Source of the DNA: Gemmatimonadota bacterium
GTDB taxonomy: Bacteria > Latescibacterota > UBA2968
Assembly (NCBI GenBank): GCA_026705765.1
Contig: JAPPAB010000180.1
Location: 1-64,000 of the forward strand
Direction of reading: 5' to 3'
Length of the DNA: 64,000 bases
Shown here: positions 59,714 through 64,000 of the stretch, piece by piece
How the letters are laid out: each line of letters begins with the position of its first letter
Numbering within the stretch: position 1 is the stretch's first letter
Program-made: the position numbers and the translations under genes
The notes under the pieces: generated by a model
Database searches by the model: none
Told to the model about the DNA's origin: nothing
The model's input: only the letters and a program-made list of their open reading frames with translations

Positions 59714-60574
59714 TCAATTCCACGACGTCAAACCCAACAACTTCTTCCCCAATTCCGTCAACTTCGCCGGCTCCTGCGTTTTGTGTTCCCAATCCCTCGG
59801 ATCACCCGGCCAGCGGGGCGTGGGCCTGCACGCTCGCCATGCCTGAATGCGCTCATCCCGCTCTGCCTCTCCTCGGCCCTCTGCTGGCGACATTGTAATA
59901 TACTGCGCCAAACGGGGCCTATCCGACCGATTGTGCCCATTGCCGTGTGCCAGCAACCGATGCCAGATCAAAAGATCACCCGCCTTGCCCGGAATCGACT
60001 TCACTTCCAGATCATCCAGATTGGGCCGCCTGGGATCGCGATCCTCTGGCTGCGTCTTGACCCACTCCTCAAAAATATTATTAAACCCAGGCACACACTG
60101 AAACCCGCCCTGATCCTCCGAAGTATCCGTCAAATACAACACCCCCTGCACCCCAAAAGGCACTTTGGGCACAGACGTATCCGTATCCCAGTGAATCATG
60201 CCCTCATTTTGCCAATCGGGTTTATCCGCCCGCGAAGGCGGCTTCATATTCGCGCGATCCAGGGACACCCACAACTTCTCCGTACCCCAAATTTCGGAAA
60301 ACGCCTGATGCAAGCGGGGATACTGCCGGTTATCCCACAACGCCTGATGCTGGTAAATCTCCACCATCCCCGATGCCGCAATCATCGAACACGGATTCCC
60401 GCGCGTATAGGGTTTGTACTTGTACCAATCCTCCGGATTATCGCGATCCATCTCCAAAAATGTCCAGACCGTATCCACCATCGCATCCAAATTTTCCTGC
60501 GGCACCGCATTGTGTACCACCACATACCCATTCTCCCGCCAAAAATCCCAATCCTTCTCGCTCAAAACTGGCAT
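59714..60574 (-). CDS. Phytanoyl-CoA dioxygenase (PhyH) family oxygenase
   Basis: 286 residues. Metal ligands are His and Asp in MIHWDTDTS and the distal His in WHRLLAHGNGHN, with Arg in SDRPRLAQYITM. The start WDFWRENGYVVVHNAVPQ and the middle GVLYLTDTSEDQGGFQCVPG are typical. The tail (WRACRPTPRWPGDPRDWE) is found in PhyH homologues from similar environments. It is the third consecutive PhyH gene when read from 58145. Confidence 0.9.
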   Translation of the reverse strand: MPVLSEKDWDFWRENGYVVVHNAVPQENLDAMVDTVWTFLEMDRDNPEDWYKYKPYTRGNPCSMIAASGMVEIYQHQALWDNRQYPRLHQAFSEIWGTEKLWVSLDRANMKPPSRADKPDWQNEGMIHWDTDTSVPKVPFGVQGVLYLTDTSEDQGGFQCVPGFNNIFEEWVKTQPEDRDPRRPNLDDLEVKSIPGKAGDLLIWHRLLAHGNGHNRSDRPRLAQYITMSPAEGRGEAERDERIQAWRACRPTPRWPGDPRDWEHKTQEPAKLTELGKKLLGLTSWN

Positions 60575-60610
60575 CTTTGTTCTCCTTTTCTTTGAAGTAC
60601 TCCCCGCACC

Positions 60611-60642
60611 TTCACACTTCTCACTTCACACTTCTCACTTCA
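60611..60642. repeat. Heptameric repeat overlapping the 3' end of the dehydrogenase gene
   Basis: TTCACAC and TTCTCAC alternate twice. On the minus strand they encode the last residues of the dehydrogenase (EVRSVK) and its stop codon, and extend into the gap before the next PhyH gene. Confidence 0.55.
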
Positions 60643-61523
60643 GCCCCCGCAGTCTTCTCCGCCACCTTAATCGACGCTGTCTGATCTTCATCGCCCAACC
60701 CCATCCCCATCGCTATAGTCTGAATCTGATACGCCGCCGCGCCCATCAAATTTGTCGCCCCCAGTGAAGCGGCCATCTGTGCAGCCAACCCGAGATCCTT
60801 GTGCGACAATCTCAGCTTAAAATAGGGATCAAAATTTCGCACCAGGGCGCGGCGCTTGAAACTCCCCTGCAAATGCGACGAATTTGCAGCCGTATTCGAC
60901 ATCACATCCCACAACACACCCACATCCAATCCCGCGGCAGCACCCATCGCAAAAGCCTCACCCAACAGCGTAGCAACCGAACACGACACCAGATTATTGA
61001 CCAGCTTAGTCGTCACCCCCATGCCCAACTCGCCACAATAAAACTGCTCGTCGCCCAATGTATCCAGCACATCTTGCACAGACGCCACCACATCGGCATC
61101 GCCGCCAATCATCAGCGTCAATCCACCCCGTGCCGCATCTGCCGGCCCCTTGCCCACAGGCACATCCAGCATATACCCGCCCTTTTCCGCTATAGCCCTG
61201 CCAACCCTGCGCGTCGTATCCGGATCAATCGAACTCATATCGATATAAACCTGACCCGCCGACAATCCGGAAACAATACCATCTGGTCCCAAAGCGACCT
61301 GCTCAACAGCCTGCGGCGTCGGCAATGAAGAAATAACAACCTCCGACCGCTCGGCAACCGCCCGGGGTGTATTCACCCCCGTTGCCCCCTTCTCCTGCAA
61401 AACCTGCACCGCTTCATCGCGCAAATCGTGAACCGCGACATCATAACCACTCGCAACCAAATGACTCGCCATCCCACCACCCATCATCCCCAGCCCCACA
61501 TATCCCAATTTTCGTTTCACCAT
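60621..61523 (-). CDS. 3-Hydroxyisobutyrate dehydrogenase-family (beta-hydroxyacid) dehydrogenase
   Basis: 300 residues. The N-terminal Rossmann motif is LGYVGLGMMGGGMA. The substrate-binding stretch is MLDVPVGKGPADAARGGLTLM, where DVPVGKGP replaces the usual DAPVSGG. The catalytic Lys lies in GMGVTTKLVNNLVS. Family members oxidise 3-hydroxy acids (3-hydroxyisobutyrate, tartronate semialdehyde, gamma-hydroxybutyrate); the substrate is unknown. The last codons and stop consist of heptameric repeat sequence, so the original C-terminus may have been altered. Confidence 0.9.
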   Translation of the reverse strand: MVKRKLGYVGLGMMGGGMASHLVASGYDVAVHDLRDEAVQVLQEKGATGVNTPRAVAERSEVVISSLPTPQAVEQVALGPDGIVSGLSAGQVYIDMSSIDPDTTRRVGRAIAEKGGYMLDVPVGKGPADAARGGLTLMIGGDADVVASVQDVLDTLGDEQFYCGELGMGVTTKLVNNLVSCSVATLLGEAFAMGAAAGLDVGVLWDVMSNTAANSSHLQGSFKRRALVRNFDPYFKLRLSHKDLGLAAQMAASLGATNLMGAAAYQIQTIAMGMGLGDEDQTASIKVAEKTAGAEVRSVK

Positions 61524-61546
61524 CTCACCTCTTCAAATGCTAAATG

Positions 61547-62020
61547 TTAATCATCTCTCGGATCCGAATGGATCGGATCTACCCAATACACTTCCTCAGG
61601 CTCTTCAACAACCGGAATATCCAGATTCACCACCACAGGCTCCTGATCGCTGCGCACCAGCACGCACTCCAGAGGCTCATCTTCGCTGGCATTGATCTCC
61701 TGATGGGGCACATAAGGCGGCACATAGATAAAATCACCCGGACCCGCTTCTGCTACATACTCCAACTGATCGCCCCATCGCATACGCGCCCTGCCGCGCA
61801 CCACATAAATCACACTCTCCAGCGCCCCATGATGATGCGCGCCAGTCTTTGCATTCGGATGAATCTCAACCGTACCCGCCCACAACTTCTCGGCCCCCGC
61901 ACTCGCCCGATTAATCGCCGCTGCCCGCGTCATCCCTGGCGTCTGCGGTGTATTAAAATCCAACTGATCGCCTGTCACCACCCGCACTCCCTGATTTCGC
62001 CAATCCTTTTTGTTCCCCAT
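61547..62020 (-). CDS. Cupin-domain protein
   Basis: 157 residues. A single cupin: motif 1 is KTGAHHHGALESVIYVVRGRAR with two or three His and a Glu, and motif 2 is PGDFIYVPPYVPHQEIN. Metal ligands are intact, so it could be an enzyme or a small-molecule binding protein. It lies between the sulfatase and the hydroxyacid dehydrogenase and is probably part of the same pathway. Confidence 0.9.
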   Translation of the reverse strand: MGNKKDWRNQGVRVVTGDQLDFNTPQTPGMTRAAAINRASAGAEKLWAGTVEIHPNAKTGAHHHGALESVIYVVRGRARMRWGDQLEYVAEAGPGDFIYVPPYVPHQEINASEDEPLECVLVRSDQEPVVVNLDIPVVEEPEEVYWVDPIHSDPRDD

Positions 62021-62041
62021 AACACCTCCTCGCAGAACACC

Positions 62042-63508
62042 CTATCCAATCGCCTCGCGCTCGCGCCAGCGATACATCCGCAAAGCCGGATCATTGGTCT
62101 CCATCATCCACTGCTGCAACCGCGCCTTCAATCGCGCCACATCATCGGCATAATCCGGATCATCAATCACATTATTCATCTCATGAGGATCGTTCTTCAG
62201 ATCGTACAACTCGTCCTGCCCCGTCAAATTGCACCCGTATTTCAAATCCCCCATACGCAACATCTTCATCGACGTAGCCACATTGCCCAAACCCAAAAAC
62301 TCCGTCACCACAGCATCGCGCCACTCCGTCGCCTCACCGCGAACAAGCGGCAACAGCGACGCACCGTGAATCGCATCCCCATCATAAGATCCACCAGCCA
62401 GATCCAAAATCGTGGGATACATATCCGCCAGAGAAGCAAACTCCGAAACGCGCTCTCCCGCATGCGAACCATCTGGCAGCCGGATAATCATTGGAACATG
62501 ATGCGTCTCTTCAAAATGATGCCACCCTTTATCCAGCAACCCCCCGTGACTGCCCAGCGTCTCGCCGTGATCCGCCGTAAAAATCAGAACCGTATTATCC
62601 AATTCTCCACTCGCCTTCAAATAATCGTACAGCCGACCAATCTGGCTATCAATCATCGACACCCGCGCATAATAATAGCGCACCGCCATCGCCCAATCTT
62701 CCCACGTCAAATTTTCCTTATCCCAGTGAATCTTCAAATGATGCGGACCGGGAATCTCCCGCGAGGGCCACTCGTAATTTCCCCACGGCGGAATCTCCAC
62801 ATCCCGATACCAATCCACAAACTCTCCCGTCGCGTGATACGGCCCGTGTGGTCCCCAGAAATTCAAACTGATAAAATACGGCAAATCGCGCTCCCGAAAC
62901 GACCTGCTCATCTCAATCACATTATCCACCAGATAAGCTGGCACCGTCGCCTCAGTTGGCACAGTCAACTCACCTACCCCATTGCGGACCATCGTAGTCG
63001 CCTCAGCCCAGGGCTTCACGCCCGGCTCATAACCCTTTGCCCGCGCCCATGCCCGATAATCCGAATAACTCGAACCAGCCCCGCCGTGCCCGGCAAAATC
63101 CTGCCCTTCATACCCTATACGCGAAGGCGAAGATGGCCTGTTCGACCCCTGAAATGTCTGTGTCTTCTCAGAACCGAGATGCCACTTCCCCGTATATCCC
63201 GTCCCATACCCCACCGCTTGCAAACGCCGCGACAAAAGTTCGGGCCGGTCCTCCAACTCGTGAACACTACACCCCACCTCGTGGATATTTGACGTAATGC
63301 CATGGGTATGCGGGTACACGCCCGTTTGCAGCGTACCTCGCGCCGGACTACACACCGGATAAACCGTATAAGCATTCTCAAACAACACACCCTCTGCCGC
63401 GAGACGATCAATATTCGGCGTGCGACAAGGCGTATCGCCATAAGCACCCACGCCCGACAGCCGGTGTTGATCGGTCAAAATAAAAATGATATTAGGCCTA
63501 TCTGCCAT
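62042..63508 (-). CDS. Sulfatase (formylglycine-dependent, Cys type)
   Basis: 488 residues. The start PNIIFILTDQHRLSGVGAYG supplies metal ligands. The formylglycine motif is CSPARGTLQTG (C-x-P/A-R, with Cys), and LIFTADHGETLGSHG is the second metal site. No signal peptide is seen. It is related in layout to the sulfatase at 23750-25204 but differs in its motif (SPAR against SPSR). It starts within the last 11 bp of the preceding PhyH gene. The substrate is unknown. Confidence 0.93.
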   Translation of the reverse strand: MADRPNIIFILTDQHRLSGVGAYGDTPCRTPNIDRLAAEGVLFENAYTVYPVCSPARGTLQTGVYPHTHGITSNIHEVGCSVHELEDRPELLSRRLQAVGYGTGYTGKWHLGSEKTQTFQGSNRPSSPSRIGYEGQDFAGHGGAGSSYSDYRAWARAKGYEPGVKPWAEATTMVRNGVGELTVPTEATVPAYLVDNVIEMSRSFRERDLPYFISLNFWGPHGPYHATGEFVDWYRDVEIPPWGNYEWPSREIPGPHHLKIHWDKENLTWEDWAMAVRYYYARVSMIDSQIGRLYDYLKASGELDNTVLIFTADHGETLGSHGGLLDKGWHHFEETHHVPMIIRLPDGSHAGERVSEFASLADMYPTILDLAGGSYDGDAIHGASLLPLVRGEATEWRDAVVTEFLGLGNVATSMKMLRMGDLKYGCNLTGQDELYDLKNDPHEMNNVIDDPDYADDVARLKARLQQWMMETNDPALRMYRWREREAIG

Positions 63509-64000
63509 TTAATCCCTCCCAATACTCCCACATATCATCTGGCGTCTCGAACTGCAACTCATTCCAATTCTTCCACTTAAACCTCGTAAACAATCCCATG
63601 CGGATATTGCGACTGCAATTCTTACTCGCGCTGTGAACCATCAAGCCGTGCCAGAAAATCACCGTACCTGCGGGACCTGTAATCTCCATTGGATCGGGCA
63701 AATCAATAATCGTCCCCATGTGAATCTGATTGGGTGGCTCATTGGGATCTAAAAACTGGCGATTCACACTCAGCAAAGAATGCGACCTGAAATAATCCGC
63801 CATCTTTGCATGCGTGCCCGGCCACACGCAAAACCCGCCCGAGCGGAGCTTGATATCACAGAGATACACAGTCGCAGCAATGGTAAAACCAGCCACCGTC
63901 AAATCCTTTTGCCCATAGCCATCCACATGCCCGCCCGAAGGCTTTGACCATTTATCTGTACCCGTGGGATAGCGGAACAACGGCGTCGGCTCAGCCCACT
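63498..64000 (-). CDS. Phytanoyl-CoA dioxygenase (PhyH) family oxygenase, partial (N-terminus beyond the window)
   Basis: The frame is open to the last base, so only about the last 167 residues are seen. Fe ligands are His and Asp in SGGHVDGYGQ and the distal His in WHGLMVHSASKN, with Arg in NIRMGLFTRF. GGFCVWPGTHAKM is the family's glycine-rich segment. It is the fifth PhyH-type gene on the minus strand of the right half (with 41420, 58145, 58932 and 59714) and the sixth in the window. Confidence 0.9.
   Translation of the reverse strand, partial: WAEPTPLFRYPTGTDKWSKPSGGHVDGYGQKDLTVAGFTIAATVYLCDIKLRSGGFCVWPGTHAKMADYFRSHSLLSVNRQFLDPNEPPNQIHMGTIIDLPDPMEITGPAGTVIFWHGLMVHSASKNCSRNIRMGLFTRFKWKNWNELQFETPDDMWEYWEGLNGR

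Noticed and set aside
61544-63292. 582-residue plus-strand frame opposite the cupin and sulfatase genes
   Set aside because: It spans several real minus-strand genes and has the Arg/His/Ile composition of a shadow frame.
1-64000. tRNA, rRNA, CRISPR arrays or prophage modules
   Set aside because: A scan by eye found no tRNA-like TTCRANYC arm context, no rRNA stretch, no regularly spaced repeats of 20-40 bp and no phage structural genes. A tRNAscan or CRISPR search could still overturn this.

Overview
The window looks like chromosomal DNA of an uncultured Gram-negative bacterium, probably from the FCB superphylum or a neighbour (Latescibacterota-, Poribacteria- or KSB1-like). This placement is inferred, not proven. 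Supporting signs are a SusC/SusD pair, a secreted protein with a FlgD-like/type-A C-terminal sorting region (NPFNPATTIRYSL), many lipoproteins, several phytanoyl-CoA-dioxygenase (PhyH) genes beside sulfatases, and abundant enolase-superfamily and Gfo/Idh/MocA sugar-acid enzymes. No rRNA, tRNA, CRISPR or prophage was seen.

1-13.2 kb: a Fur-family regulator, cut by the window edge, and a triple-DUF4377 lipoprotein precede a long minus-strand vitamin B12 locus. The locus starts with a cobalamin riboswitch (13041-13190) and an intrinsic terminator (12924-12958). Then follow btuF, a BtuB-like TonB receptor, a secreted beta-propeller with EF-hand/dockerin-like repeats (a BtuG-like candidate), cobO/btuR, cbiZ and cbiB. 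A secreted double-Cache protein and a HicB/HicA-like pair come next, and then btuD and btuC. Together these would capture corrinoids, import them, adenosylate them and remodel foreign ones.

13.2-22.9 kb: housekeeping genes. These are rpmG-rpmB, a HIT protein, yidD and folE2, then a minus-strand run of cytochrome c, PCuAC, SCO1 (a copper-delivery trio of lipoproteins), an orphan D12-class DNA methylase, lgt, cysS, hemB and sufE, closed by a strong terminator.

21.8-46 kb: catabolic accessory DNA. One operon holds an MFS transporter, a sulfatase, a PhyH and a 2-hydroxyacid dehydrogenase. After it come a STAS protein and a toxin-antitoxin-like pair. A sugar-acid region follows: a Gfo/Idh/MocA enzyme, a ThDP enzyme, two enolase-superfamily dehydratases, a TIM-barrel isomerase, a VOC protein, an M19 dipeptidase homologue, a uronate-dehydrogenase-like SDR, an esterase-like protein and a PmoA/DUF6807 protein. 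It is interrupted by a stand-alone TnpB element with a recognisable right end. Next to that element lies a pair of an unknown alpha-helical enzyme-like protein and a transglutaminase-fold protein.

46-57 kb: a Nudix hydrolase, pyrE, a branched-chain-type binding lipoprotein that shares an unnamed domain with the Cache protein, a methyltransferase, SusC/SusD and an RND pump. 57-64 kb: one minus-strand operon, ended by a terminator at 57279-57304, with a PhyH (cut by the window end), a sulfatase, a cupin, a 3-hydroxyisobutyrate-dehydrogenase-like enzyme, three more PhyH genes and an SDR that has lost its catalytic residues.

Short tandem repeats with 7-, 8- or 10-bp periods lie at several gene boundaries. 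In two cases they form part of the translated N-terminus.
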